Of a stretch of 64,000 nt of DNA, positions 25,866-38,000 are shown one piece after another. The translations under genes and the position numbers were made by a program. The notes under the pieces were generated by a model, which saw only the letters and a program-made list of their open reading frames with translations, ran no database searches and was not told the origin of the DNA. Position 1 is the first letter of the stretch; each line of letters opens with the position of its first letter. This DNA is from Bretschneidera sinensis (taxonomy: Eukaryota > Streptophyta > Magnoliopsida > Brassicales > Akaniaceae), in contig CM043703.1 in assembly GCA_023935145.1 (NCBI GenBank), positions 24,625,727 through 24,689,726 on the forward strand, read 5' to 3'.

Positions 25866-28800
25866 GGTTTATTTGAAGCACGACCTTGAGGAGCTAAGTT
25901 TCACATACCGATGGGCTGAGTTGAAGGTACAAATTCAATGAAAGCTTACTTTGTTGTTTTGAAAATTGTAATAATTGATGGAACTTAAAATTCACCTTCC
26001 CTAATGCCATTGGGTTTCTTAGCTTAAGTGGTTAAATTTCTCAAGCCGAATCGGATTTGAGAATGGAGTATTTGTGATCTCGAATTGTGTCATAGATTTA
26101 GACCAGAAACCCCTTCTTGGTTTGTTTCGATTAAATTTAATGCGCACAAGTGTGTTGATGGGACATCAGCTGGCTAACTTTCTGTTGAGCCTTCATGAGT
26201 GAGATCCTTTATTCAGTCAATTCTCTACGCTCAAGTATTTCATGGAGGTTAAGTTTTGGCTTCTCACCTTAAGGTGTCAGTATATGATCATAGCGTTTCT
26301 ACTCATCTAGCAAGCTTAATTATGGTGACATGGTTGACGTCAATCACAAATGAATTAACTTGAATTGGCTTTGAATGAAGTTGAAATGTTGCTGTCCTAA
26401 GTATTCTTTCGAATCCTAGTATTTATCATTTATTAACTATTCTTAAACATTTTAAAGTGGGTTGGTTTGAGTGGTTGAACTGACTTAAACCCACATAAAG
26501 CCTTGAACGTCCACCTACATGGTTATAGAACTTGGGTACGTGTAGAGTCTTCATGATTGTGTAAACGCCTATCATTTTTGAGCCGACCTTTCCTTGAAGG
26601 ACCCACGTAGAAAAGACATTTATAGGTTGCAATATACAAATAACTTTTATTTCATACTAATTACATACTTTTAAGATTGTGTGAATGATCTTTGAGCTAA
26701 TAGTCGACCGTTTTCTTACAAGCCCTCAAAATGATTGATGTTCCTTGGTTGCACCTCTGGAATGAGAATGAGTGCATATAATATTACTCTGAGCTTGGTA
26801 TAGTGGAAGCAGACTTGTTGATGCTGCTAGTGCCATAGTGATTTGCTTGTGATGTTTGAGATGATAGCATAGAATGCATGGGACACTTTGGAAAATTAGG
26901 GGAATGAGACTCTTTTTTCTTGGCATCTGGGATATTACTGCATTCAAAGAACCGCGAGAAACATGAAAATATAAAATTAAATTTAAGAGGTCTAGATATA
27001 AGCATATTAGGATAGTAATCAATGAGATGTGGATGCGGGATAGAGATATGATGCTGCCTGAATATGCTAATATGTGGATTCTTGAGAGAGTATGATACAA
27101 TATGGAAGAGATACATTAATTAAAATGCATGGGAAGAATGCATGAGACACTTTGGAAAATTAGGGGAATGAGACTCTTTTTTCGTGGCATCTGGGATATT
27201 ACTGCATTCAAAGAACCGAGAGAAACATGAAAATACAAAATTAAATTTAAGAGCTCCAGATATAAGCATATTAGGATAGTAATCGATGAGATTTGGATGC
27301 GGGATAGAGATATGATGCTACCTGAATATGCTAATATGTGGATTCTTGAAAGAGTATGATACAGTATGACAGAGATACATGAATTAAAATGCATGTATTG
27401 ATACATTTATGTTAATTGTTGGTTAAATTTATTAATATTCTTTAGTTACAATTTGTAATGGTTTAATCATACAACCACTCCTAGTGTGCATTAATAAAAA
27501 ATAGTGCCAGAATCTGAGCTTCAGATTTGGATTATGAGAATAGCTGTTAATTGCCTAATTAGTAAAGAAATTTCTTTATCTAATCAGACAACTTAGCAGT
27601 GAATTTTCTAGTTAGGAAGTTCCATACCTGATAGCAGATTTGGAAAGAAAGTTGGCTAATTCTCTGCTTTTCAAATTATAAGTAGTGCGAACTGTGTGTT
27701 TACACATTCATTAAGGTAAAATTCAAATCAATATAAGGTACTGTTAAGTTTCCATGGGCCTTTGGCATCGTGGCACCCCCTCCCCACCAAAATCGGGTGG
27801 AGGGTTAAATTGAAGTTTCGTCTCCCTTGTGTGCGTGTGTTAATATGCAAAGCAGAAAAAGAGAAGTGAACGTATTGTTCTCAAGAGTCTCAAAAACATT
27901 GATGGATAAAACTCTGCGAATTGTCAATTTGGTTTACAATTTAAATGCACGAGAAGTATTGGTAGAATTGTGTTTGAATTGGAGCTGTATGCCTTCAAAC
28001 TGCTCTGTTGTCATGTTAATTATTATTGCAAGATATATACAAGTGCTCATAAAATGAAAATACCGTAGATGATTTGGATGAAGTAGTTGTGTTGATAATT
28101 ATAAAAAGCTTGTTAGATGAGATAAAGAGAGCTATGGTTGTATCAAGTCTTATTAGAGTCTGTATGCATATCATTTGAGATTAGTAAGCTGACTAAGTTG
28201 ATGTGCACTTAAAAATTATTGCGGGGAACTTATAAGCTAGACTTGCTTAGCAAGCGAGCAGATCTGGATTCAGGTTTGGAATTTCATAGGAATGTTGCCA
28301 CAATGTTATTTGAGGACGTGATCCGCAGAAAGGCTATAACTATAAGGTTGTTTCCATTCTACTTTCCAATCACTTAAGAGAAGAAAATGAAAGGAAAGTA
28401 GAGCGAAGGAAATGAAAGGAAACAATATCAAAGGAATTTAAAGTTTCTCCTTTTGTCAATGGCTTCTCCAGTAGAATGGTTATTGATAGGAGACAACATT
28501 TGAGAATATCCTTTCAATTAATTTACATGAAATGATTCTTTATTTATGAAACATTTATTGAATAATCTCTGTTTGCTATTGATTTTACTTTGCATACAAA
28601 ATTTAATAAAAAAGCACAGATTTTAGAGCAAGTGTAGATATTAAAATTTGCTATGACATTAATTCCTCGTAGCTTTATTAAAGACAAATTACATTGCACA
28701 TGAAATGATACGCAGATTGCAAATTCTAGAGCACATAAGAAACTTATGGTGTAAGCATATGTATATTCTATCCTAGGTCTGTCAATGTTTAACATTACAG

Positions 28801-29059
28801 GGGATAATTTGAGAGAAAGAAGAGAGAGGATTTATAAATCAGAGTTGGTTGGAATTCCTTCATGTGTGAGATGGAGTAGATCTGACCAAAAGGTAGAAGC
28901 TAAGTTAGACTCTAGAGAAGTGAAAGAGCTTGCTTGTTTTGGTCAATGACATTGAAGCAATTCCCTTTTATCTGTAGGTTTAAGCTTAGAGGAAAGAGAA
29001 ACAGCATTGATTGTATGAATGAAGTTTTGAAGCAAGTAATGCGTTATCGTGATTCTTGA
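25866..29059 (+). CDS. Split gene of unrecognised product (partial model)
   Basis: Short segments look like exons with splice signals. 25866-25926 encodes VYLKHDLEELSFTYRWAELK and ends at a GT donor. 28251-28346 encodes ADLDSGLEFHRNVATMLFED within an open frame. 28801-28892 encodes DNLRERRERIYKSELVG and onward to SDQK, then GTAGAA. 28978-29059 has a frame ending CMNEVLKQVMRYRDS before a TGA. The product would be small, charged and largely helical. I do not recognise the family. Phases of the last junctions do not all agree, so exon borders are uncertain and some segments may be false. 27840-27960 may add another exon. The promoter and leader would lie in the right inverted-repeat arm, making the left arm a truncated copy of its 5' end. 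The stop lies 109 bp from the WAT1 stop, so the genes converge. Confidence 0.4.
26022..26290 (+). mobile_element. Possible tRNA-derived SINE
   Basis: TTAGCTTAAGTGGTTAAA resembles a Pol III A box, and GATCTCGAATTG some 60 bp later resembles a B box, the arrangement of tRNA-derived plant SINEs. No poly(A) or T tail and no target duplication was seen, so the call is weak. Confidence 0.25.
26870..27395. repeat. 265-bp tandem duplication containing an exon-like piece
   Basis: Copies at 26870-27134 and 27135-27395 differ by scattered substitutions. On the minus strand both contain an acceptor-like TTTGAATGCAG followed by an open stretch reading SNIPDAKKKESHSPNFPKC in copy 1 and with one residue changed in copy 2. 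Copy 1 then runs on beyond the repeat to about 26730 (HYGTSSINKSASTIPSSE, stop). It looks like a duplicated 3' exon of a minus-strand gene or pseudogene that I cannot identify. Confidence 0.5.
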
Positions 29060-29167
29060 GATTCTGATAAAATTTTATTTAGAAGTTATCTTAAGCTGAA
29101 AAAAATACTGATATGATATGCAATGTTAGGAGCACATTTAAAAATAGGGTTCTCTCTTGGCCAAATG

Positions 29168-32100
29168 TCAGCAATTTTGTTGGTATTCCTCAATAGGGTT
29201 TACTGCTGTTGCATCAACTGTGATGACCTCAGGATTTGGTTCATTCGTTGATGGAGCCTGGTCCTTGCTCTTACCCCACAAAACTAGGTATATGCCAACT
29301 ACAATGACAATCCCTGCAATAACCCTACAAAACAAAAATAAATCCATATGAAGCAAGTGATCGTACCTATGTGTGAGTGAGAGAGAAATGTATGCATACC
29401 TTCCTAAATACATATCTTCGGATAGAAAAATGGAACCCGTAATTGCAATGAGAACCATGGTAAGGGGACTGAAAGCACTAACAAAAAGGGGTCCCTTTTG
29501 TTTCATTACCCATCCCATGAGGTAATAAGCTAATCCAGAGACTATCCCCTGCATAAAACATAATCTTTAAAAACAAATATAATACTCCAAAAAAGATAAA
29601 AGATTTTTATATTATTTAAGGGTTTTTTATTTGGGGACATAAAATTCAAATAATTTGGAGTCTAAAATAAATTGAGAATTTCTTATACCATAGAGGGCTG
29701 CCAAAAATTTGGAGTCTAACTCTATTGACCAGGTTGCAGTATTGCCTCGCTCCATTACATAGGCCACTAGTGCACATTCCACCATGCCCATCATGCATAT
29801 AAGAGCCGTTAATGATAGCTCAGCCGGGTATGATTTCAGAATTTTTGCCTACAAAAGCACCAATGAGATATGTAATTAGCAACTAATTTGGTAAAAATTG
29901 ATATTGAAGTTAATGACCCCTAATTGTCTTGTCATTAATTAATAAATGTAATTTCTATTTTTAATAACAGTAAGTGGTAGAACAATGATTTCACCTGCAT
30001 AATAATGAAACAGGCATAACTAATGCAACTGGATATGATCATGGCAGCACCTTTTATAAGATCCTGCTCTGATCCTGCATCACTTGTAGATTGATTTTGA
30101 TGATTTCTTCTTTTAGTCCAAGGAAGTTCTAGCGCAAGCCCTTTCACAAAGGTCATAATCATGGCTCCCCCAATAGCCAGCAGAGTCCCCACCACCTTTG
30201 CTTGACCGTGCAGGCTCCTAATATCCACTTTCTCAAGCCTTTAAAAGATAAATACATCGATAAAGTTAAAATCACTACCGATATTTGTTAAAAGAATAAA
30301 TCAATTTTCTTTGAAAAGTTTTTTTTTTCTGCTGAGAAAGTGAGGGGAAAGTTGAATGCAGAGGGAATTTAAGTTGAAAATACATGGGCCGAAAAAAGAT
30401 TTTGAATAACGTGTTTGAATGAAATACAAATATACTGTTCTTAAATGTAATCCAAACAAAGTAATTGAATTTGGACCCTTCAAATTCCAAATTCAGGAGC
30501 TAAAATTCAAGTTCTAAATGAACCTTTTTCTTTTAAAAATTACGTTAGAATATTTGGACTGGGGCCTTTTCACACGAAAATTTTTCTGAACCTATTTTTT
30601 CTCAAGCCCATAAAATTGAGCTTAAAGGTCACGGCTATGATCAACACTAGATTGGAGATAGGGATAGGCCCAAAAAAACCAACATAATGGGTCCATTTGC
30701 CAGGAAGTGGGCAAGCTAATTACATCCCAAAATAAAATTAGACATGTAAAGTTGGGGTGGCAGTGGGCTGTGCCGGCCCATGGCCCACACAAGATGGCCT
30801 AACATACTTTTGTATTGTGCCGTGCCAAGTTTTTTTTGGGCTGTATCGGCCCACAAACTAACCCACTCTATTGCCACCCCAAATGTAAAGTTAGACATCA
30901 AAAACTAGTATAGTAGTTACAAAATAGAAGTGAGAGGAGAGACGATTACCTAAAGATGCAAGCCAATATGAATGTGATGGCAGGGACAATATTCACCAGA
31001 GCAGATGCGAAAGTTGCTGTTGTATGCTTCATTCCAACATAGTACATATTATGTTCAAGCACAGGACTGCACATTTGCATCGTATATAACTTAATTAGTA
31101 ATTGTTGTATATTTAGAAGATTAAATTGGTTATTTAATGTGATGGGTTACAAAGAATTCTTACTCTAATAAGCTGAGCAAAAATATCTTTGCGAGGACTG
31201 TGAAGGTCATCTTTGGCCTTGATCTCCTGTTTGAGTACGAAAACAATGTCATTATCCCCTTTTCATAAATTTTTAGACATACAAAAGAAATGCTAAAAAT
31301 TGTAAACTTTCACAATGGACAACAGAATAAGCTGAATAAAAGTTGCTCTCTAGAAAATTAACACATGCATGCACACCAAAAATGTCCAAGCTATATACAG
31401 TGAACTCTCAGTTCTCATCTTAGGTCCTCTTCTAGACAGTCAAATACATCAATATTCTGGTGTGCTTTCGACTTTAAAATAGTAGTATTTTTTTATACAA
31501 AAAAGCATGATACTTGCTTTGTTATCCAAGCATCACAAAATTTGCCTTAAGCAAATACTCAATGTAATATTATTTTTCAGTAAATAGCTGTAATCACATA
31601 ATGGTTGCAAGATATTATATAGGTGAATTTTTTTAAAGAAGAATTAAAGTAATTTAAAAATATATATATATTTGTCTATTTTTATCCAAGTAAATAATAA
31701 TTTCTTAACCTAACGATTATTTTTTAGTACTTCATTTTAAAACACTTGAATTCAATCTTTTTTTCCATCAATGTAATAAAATGATTACATGTAAGTAGGT
31801 GATGTTTCACATCTAAAAGAAAGTGAGTATACAAATGCTAATGACATGAGTTGAGCTCAATCAAATTTTGGTATTTTTTAGCTAAGTGCAATTTTTTTAC
31901 TGTGAAAGTTTTAAAGTAAAACCTGTAATGCACGTAAATTTTGATTATAAAGTGTTTTTCACTAAATTTAAAAATTTGAAAAATCTAAATCCATGTACAA
32001 AAATAATACGTTGTTTTACTTCATAAATTTTACAGTAAAAAAGTCGCACTCTACTTACACTGGCTTTTTCTGGAAAAGCTTCTTAAATTTGTGCCAAAAA

Positions 32101-32927
32101 AATTGATTGTAATTTACTCTTTATTGCTGTCAAGTTATTTTGGAATCACAGCACCTTGTGCCGCTATCTGGCCATCGCTGTATTAATGCAAGGGATTTTC
32201 TACGATTTGGAATTGCCAGTCAGCAGAACTAGTTAGGGCATTCATTATCAGAAGAATTTTTTGATCGATACCCGTTTCTATTTAGTGAATATGGGTTCTG
32301 TTGATGAGGTTTTGTATCAGAAGATGGCTCTTTCTGGGTCTCTGTCTCTACCCTGTTGCTTATTCTGTTCGGTTTCATCAACAGAATCTTCTTCGGGTAC
32401 TCAGATTTTGACTTTGATTTGTTCCTTCTTCAAAATAACTTAGTTTTATTAATTCACTAGTATAATTTCCTTTGCTTTCAGATTTGAAGCAGATGATAGT
32501 ATTCAAATAAATAATCCAAAATTTTTAGGTGCTTTTCCTCGAGAAAACAATCAATTCGATTCGGATTATATTGAGCTAGAAGATGAAACTGATGAAGCAA
32601 AAGCTGATATGAATGAGTTCAAGGATACCGGGAACAAAGAAAAAGAGTCACAATGCATACCATATCAGTATTTTTTCATCTTACGATATTATTGAAATTA
32701 ACAATTATATGATGGAGAGAGACGAGGATGAGGAGAAAATACCTTTCTAGTACAAAGGCAAAAGGAGCAATGAGAGCTGTGGCAACAACCATCCTGTAAG
32801 CCACCAGTACACTTGGGCTCAGTCCCTGATTTAGAGCAAATTTGGCTATGACTGATATTGAAGCATAGCCAATTTGCATGAAAATCACTGCCAAAAATGG
32901 CTTTGAATGACCCAATGAGAACTCCAT
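29168..32927 (-). CDS. WAT1-related (nodulin MtN21/EamA) transporter, seven exons
   Basis: Exons on the minus strand: 32927-32743, 31226-31164, 31066-30950, 30238-29995, 29848-29687, 29548-29400, 29324-29168. Together they give 358 residues, the usual family length. The N-terminus MEFSLGHSKPFLAVIFMQIG, then VLEHNMYYVGMKHTTATFAS, AKILKSYPAELSLTALICMM, LAYYLMGWVMKQKGPLFVSA and LSEDMYLGRVIAGIVIVVG are hallmarks of plant WAT1-like proteins: ten membrane spans in two EamA repeats, carrying auxin or amino acids in characterised members. The substrate here is not predictable. All junctions are GT-AG except intron 5. There the phase-correct exon ends TATGGT and the intron begins ATAAG. The only GT option (exon end 29689) shifts the frame. 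The gene may therefore be damaged or use an unusual donor. A GA-rich microsatellite lies just upstream of the ATG. Confidence 0.88.
30752..30882. mobile_element. hAT-type MITE, 131 bp, in WAT1 intron 3
   Basis: Terminal inverted repeats TTGGGGTGGCA and TGCCACCCCAA are perfect over 11 bp. They are flanked by identical octamers ATGTAAAG at 30744-30751 and 30883-30890, the 8-bp target duplication of hAT elements. Internal GGCCCA-rich words are repeated inverted. No coding capacity. Intact ends and duplication suggest modest age. Confidence 0.88.
31227..32742 (-). other. WAT1 intron 1 (1.5 kb)
   Basis: Bounded by donor AAAG/GTATTT at 32743/32742 and acceptor ACAG/GAG at 31227/31226. The proximal third holds an antisense gene-like fragment described separately. 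31300-32080 is AT-rich without recognisable content. Confidence 0.7.
32120..32693 (+). pseudogene. Antisense gene-like fragment inside WAT1 intron 1
   Basis: Plus-strand sequence with coding character, unlike the AT-rich intron around it. 32252-32440 can be read as EEFFDRYPFLFSEYG, two stops, then EDGSFWVSVSTLLLILFGFI and NRIFFGYSDFDFD. About 32482-32693 reads FEADDSIQINNPKFLGAFPR onward to YIELEDETDEAKADMNEF, with an acceptor-like TTTGCTTTCAG at the junction. It therefore looks like two exons and an intron of a gene with one hydrophobic segment and an acidic region, broken by two in-frame stops near 32301. I do not recognise the family. It could be a relocated gene fragment carried in by a transposon. 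Confidence 0.35.
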
Positions 32928-32933
32928 CTCTCG

Positions 32934-32934
<1 letters not shown>

Positions 32935-32979
<45 letters not shown>

Positions 32980-32980
32980 T
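32935..32980. repeat. (CT)n microsatellite in the WAT1 leader
   Basis: About 22 CT units just upstream of the WAT1 ATG, reading (GA)n on the gene's strand, a common feature of plant 5' leaders and core promoters. The plus-strand ORF over it is an artefact. Confidence 0.9.
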
Positions 32981-33104
32981 TCTTTCGTCTTCTCCCTCCC
33001 TCACTGCCTTTATGACTCTTTCCCTTTCGATTATGTTACTGTACTTATATCAAATTTGCGTTGTATTCGTCTGTATGTGAATACATGAGAAACTAGTATT
33101 ACAC

Positions 33105-33510
33105 ATTTTATCTGTTTGAAATTTTTTTTTATCTGTTTGAAATTTATTTTATCTGTTTGAAAAAAAATGTTTGAAAATAAAATGATTCTGTAATGAGTAT
33201 TTTGAGTACATTAAAAATATTATTTTCAAACATTTTATTTTCTAACTTTTTAAATGGCTTGTGTCTTTTGATTAAATTGCTAAATCTTACTTAAAACAAT
33301 TTAGCAAAATGGGGTCTTCAATCCATGGGCAGCAACTTTTTTTTTTTCTTTTTTAAAACAATTTAGCAAAATAGTATATTTAATGTACTTAAAATGCTCA
33401 TTACAGAGTCAGCAACTTGTAAAAGTTACAAAAAAAAAGTTTTTAAATGTTTATAATACCTTTGTTTGATGGTATGAAATTAGGTGAAAATTATTTTCAA
33501 ATATGTTATA
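33105..33510 (+). repeat. Isolated degenerate satellite unit
   Basis: Carries the unit core (GGCTTGTGTCTTTTGATTAA, AACAATTTAGCAAAAT, TCTTCAATCCATGGGCAGCA) with more differences than units in the main array. It is separated from the array by the direct-repeat flank at 34025-35006. Confidence 0.75.
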
Positions 33511-34024
33511 TTAACTTTTTATCTTTTTACATTTTGGACATATCCAATCATTTAGCACCGCCACCTCTTCAGCCTCCTCCCCATACCTGATTGAATCTTA
33601 CCGGGCAAATAAGCTAAAAACTTTTAAAGGAGCAAAACAAGACAGACAGAGAAAGACTTCAATAGAAAGGGAAATGAGACCTGATCAAGAGGCATTTTAC
33701 ATTGCTTTTTCTCATTTTTACTCTTGCATGATACCACAAAATACATGGTTTTTTTGCTGGCACTGTCAAAAATCTGCATGTGATAGCGATGGTATGACTG
33801 TTTAACTATTTCAAACTTCAATCAAAATATTTAAAAGGAAAAATCCAAATGGCAAAATTACCTATTTAGTCGATATCATTTTGTCCAAATCAAAACGCGT
33901 ATCTTTTCAACAGGCCAATAAATGTAGTCTAAATATTAATTGGTATATATACAGATGTTTTACTATTTTCAAACATATATTTTATCTATTTGAAAATTAT
34001 TTTTTTATCTGTTTGAAATTTTTT
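33511..34024. other. WAT1 upstream spacer
   Basis: AT-rich spacer. It contains a 29-bp word at 33942-33970 and a 16-bp word at 33714-33729 that recur inverted beyond the far end of the array (45948-45976 and 45981-45996). The 65-residue minus frame at 33624-33821 has no recognisable family and is probably chance. Confidence 0.4.
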
Positions 34025-35006
34025 TTACTCTATTCTTATTTTCAGAATATTTGAAAATTAATGGGTATATAATACATAAAATATATACCCATTAAATGTA
34101 TTTATAATATATAATATATAAAATATTTTGAAACAGATAAAAAAATAATTTTCATTCTAGATCAATTAGGGATCTATGATTTAATCAATTTTACTTTTTT
34201 AATTGTGAAATTGTGGAATTTGTATTCATTTTGGCATTTTCTGCTCTAATCTTTAAGGATTTTCCTTCATTTAGATATAAATTTTCAATGCCCAAAGGAA
34301 AGAATAAAAACTACTACTATAAAATCAGAAGTGAAGAATCAAAAGTAAAGTAGGAAAGAGAAAACAAAGCAAGATCAGTTAAGATTTCACAAAAAGTATT
34401 TTTCATGACTTTTAGACAAAAAGAAAAGATTTCATATAAGGTAAAGAATTCGATTTGACTAAATATAAGGATTATTTTATCAATTAAAAATAGATTATTT
34501 TGATCTTAATAATTTGTGCTCGGACGAATGACGTCGCATTTATCATAACCTAAAAAAAGCTTATTTATTCTCCTTCACTAAAAACAAAGAAGAAGAAAAG
34601 TGACAAAATTAATTCAGATTAACAATGGTTAAGTAAACGCAGATAAAAAAAAAATCATCAATTTCATATGAATGGTTCTAATCTAACTTGATACAACTCA
34701 TATGTAGAATGGTTTGATTTAGTAAGGCTTGTCACCTGAGAACTTCAACCATCTTGATACTAACATATCCAAAATCTTAAGCATAACACAATTGATGAGC
34801 CTTAATTTCTTTGTAATTTATATATGAGATTGTAAATTATATCTTCTAATTTTTAAGAAAAAAAGTACAATGGATATCACAGTATCACCAAACCCTAATC
34901 TACAGCAGCATATGCATTACTTTTTTTATATCTACACTTTTTGGAGGAATATCACAAAAAATGGTTTTCATCCCAACATTTTGAAATTTAGAAAATTTGG
35001 AAGGAT
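34025..35006 (+). repeat. Left direct repeat flanking the satellite array
   Basis: Matches 45087-45943 in the same orientation over nearly its whole length, for example AATTAATGGGTATA, GATCAATTAGGGATCTATGA and CCCAAAGGAAAGAATAAAAA. This copy has about 115 extra bases near 34510-34640. Noncoding. Confidence 0.8.
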
Positions 35007-35055
35007 TGTTTATATTTTTATAATATTTTACTGTATTGAAAATTTTATTCTTAAC

Positions 35056-38000
35056 TTGATCTTAAGTTTTCGAACAGATAAAAAAATAATTTTCAAATAG
35101 ATAAAATATTTGAAAATAAAATGACTCTGTAATGAACATTTTGAGTACATTAAAAATACTATTTTCAAACTTTTTAAATGGCTTGTGTCTTTTGAGTAAA
35201 TTGCTAAATCTTGCTTAAAACAATTTAGCAAAATAGGGTCTTCAATCCACAGGCAGCAACTTTTTTTTTTCTTTCTAAAAACAACTTAGCAAAATAGTAT
35301 TTTTAATGTACTCAAAATGCTCATTACAAAGTCAGCAACTTGTAAAAGTTACCAAAAAAGTTTTTAAATGTTTATGATACCTTTGTTTGATAGTATGAAA
35401 TTAGGTGGAAATTAATACTTGTTTTTTAATACTTCTGCTGTTAAAGAAAAATATTTAGAAGACTATTAGAAAAATTGATAGTTTTATGATCAAAACCAAA
35501 CTACCCATAATTTTGGGACAAAAACATAATGTAGTAAATTAAGTGATAATCTAAAAGATTATCAATAAATTACTGATTATCATTTTCGTTTTTTTGTCAA
35601 TAAATAATCATATTACGCTAATATTAAATTTCCATGACAATGAGATTACTTCAAAATGGAGTACCTCGTAATTTGATCTTAAGTTTTCAAACAGATAAAA
35701 AAATAATTTTCAAAGAGAAAAAATGTTTGAAAATAAAATGACTCTGTAATGAGCATTTTGAGTACATTAAAAATACTATTTTCAAACTTTTTAAATGGCT
35801 TGTGTCTTTTGATTAAATTGCTAAATCTTGCTTAAAACAATTTAGCAAAATAGGGTCTTCAATCCACGGGCAGCAACTTTTTTCTTCTTTCTTAAAACAA
35901 TTTAGCAAAATAGTATTTTTAATGTATTCAAAATGCTCATTACAAAGTCAGCAACTTGTAAAAGGTACCAAAAAAGTTTTTAAATGTTTACGATACCTTT
36001 GTTTGATAGTATGAATTAGGTGGAAATTAATACTTGTTTTTTAATACTTCTGCTGTTAAAGAAAAATATTTAGAAGACTATTAGAAAAATTGATAGTTTT
36101 ATGATCAAAACCAAACTACCCATAATTTTGGGACAAAAACATAATGTAGTAAATTAAGTGATAATCTAAAAGATTATCAATAAATTACTGATTATCATTT
36201 TCGTTTTTTTGTCAATAAATAATCATATTACACTAATATTAAATTTCCATGAAAATGAGATTACTTCAAAATGGAGTACTTCGTAATTTGATCTTAAGTT
36301 TTCAAACAGATAAAAAAATAATTTTCAAACAGATAAAATGTTTGAAAATAAAATGACTCTGTAATGAGCATTTTGAGTACATTAAAAATACTATTTTCAA
36401 ACTTTTTAAATGGCTTGTATCTTTTGATTAAATTGCTAAATCTTGCTTAAAACAATTTAGCAAAATAGGGTCTTCAATCCACGGGCAGCAACTTTTTTTT
36501 TTCTCTCTTAAAACAATTTAGCAAAATAGTATTTTTAATGTACTCAAAATGCTCGTTACAAAGTCAGCAACTTGTAAAAGTTACCAAAAAAGTTTTTAAA
36601 TGTTTATGATACCTTTGTTTGATAGTATGAAATTAGGTGGAAATTAATACTTGTTTTTTAATACTTCTGCTGTTAAAGAAAAATATTTAGAAGACTATTA
36701 GAAAAATTGATAGTTTTATGATCAAAACCAAACTACCCATAATTTTGGGACAAAAACATAATGTAGTAAATTAAGTGATAATCTAAAAGATTATCAATAA
36801 ATTACTGATTATCATTTTCGTTTTTTTGTCAATAAATAATCATATTACGCTAATATTAAATTTCCATGACAATGAGATTACTTCAAAATGGAGTACCTCG
36901 TAATTTGATCTTAAGTTTTCAAACAGATAAAAAAATAATTTTCAAAGAGAAAAAATGTTTGAAAATAAAATGACTCTGTAATGAGCATTTTGAGTACATT
37001 AAAAATACTATTTTCAAACTTTTTAAATGGCTTGTGTCTTTTGATTAAATTGCTAAATCTTGCTTAAAACAATTTAGCAAAATAGGGTCTTCAATCCACG
37101 GGCAGCAACTTTTTTCTTCTTTCTTAAAACAATTTAGCAAAATAGTATTTTTAATGTATTCAAAATGCTCATTACAAAGTCAGCAACTTGTAAAAGGTAC
37201 CAAAAAAGTTTTTAAATGTTTACGATACCTTTGTTTGATAGTATGAATTAGGTGGAAATTAATACTTGTTTTTTAATACTTCTGCTGTTAAAGAAAAATA
37301 TTTAGAAGACTATTAGAAAAATTTATAGTTTTATGATCAAAACCAAACTACCCATAATTTTGGGACAAAAACATAATGTAGTAAATTAAGTGATAATCTA
37401 AAAGATTATCAATAAATTACTGATTATCATTTTCGTTTTTTTGTCAATAAATAATCATATTACACTAATATTAAATTTCCATGAAAATGAGATTACTTCA
37501 AAATGGAGTACTTCGTAATTTGATCTTAAGTTTTCAAACAGATAAAAAAATAATTTTCAAACAGATAAAATGTTTGAAAATAAAATGACTCTGTAATGAG
37601 CATTTTGAGTACATTAAAAATACTATTTTCAAACTTTTTAAATGGCTTGTATCTTTTGATTAAATTGCTAAATCTTGCTTAAAACAATTTAGCAAAATAG
37701 GGTCTTCAATCCACGGGCAGCAACTTTTTTTTTTCTCTCTTAAAACAATTTAGCAAAATAGTATTTTTAATGTACTCAAAATGCTCGTTACAAAGTCAGC
37801 AACTTGTAAAAGTTACCAAAAAAGTTTTTAAATGTTTATGATACCTTTGTTTGATAGTATGAAATTAGGTGGAAATTAATACTTGTTTTTTAATACTTCT
37901 GCTGTTAAAGAAAAATATTTAGAAGACTATTAGAAAAATTGATAGTTTTATGATCAAAACCAAACTACCCATAATTTTGGGACAAAAACATAATGTAGTA

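Noticed and set aside
32897..33088. Plus-strand ORF upstream of WAT1
   Set aside because: It consists mainly of the CT microsatellite read as Ser-Leu and overlaps the WAT1 start on the other strand.
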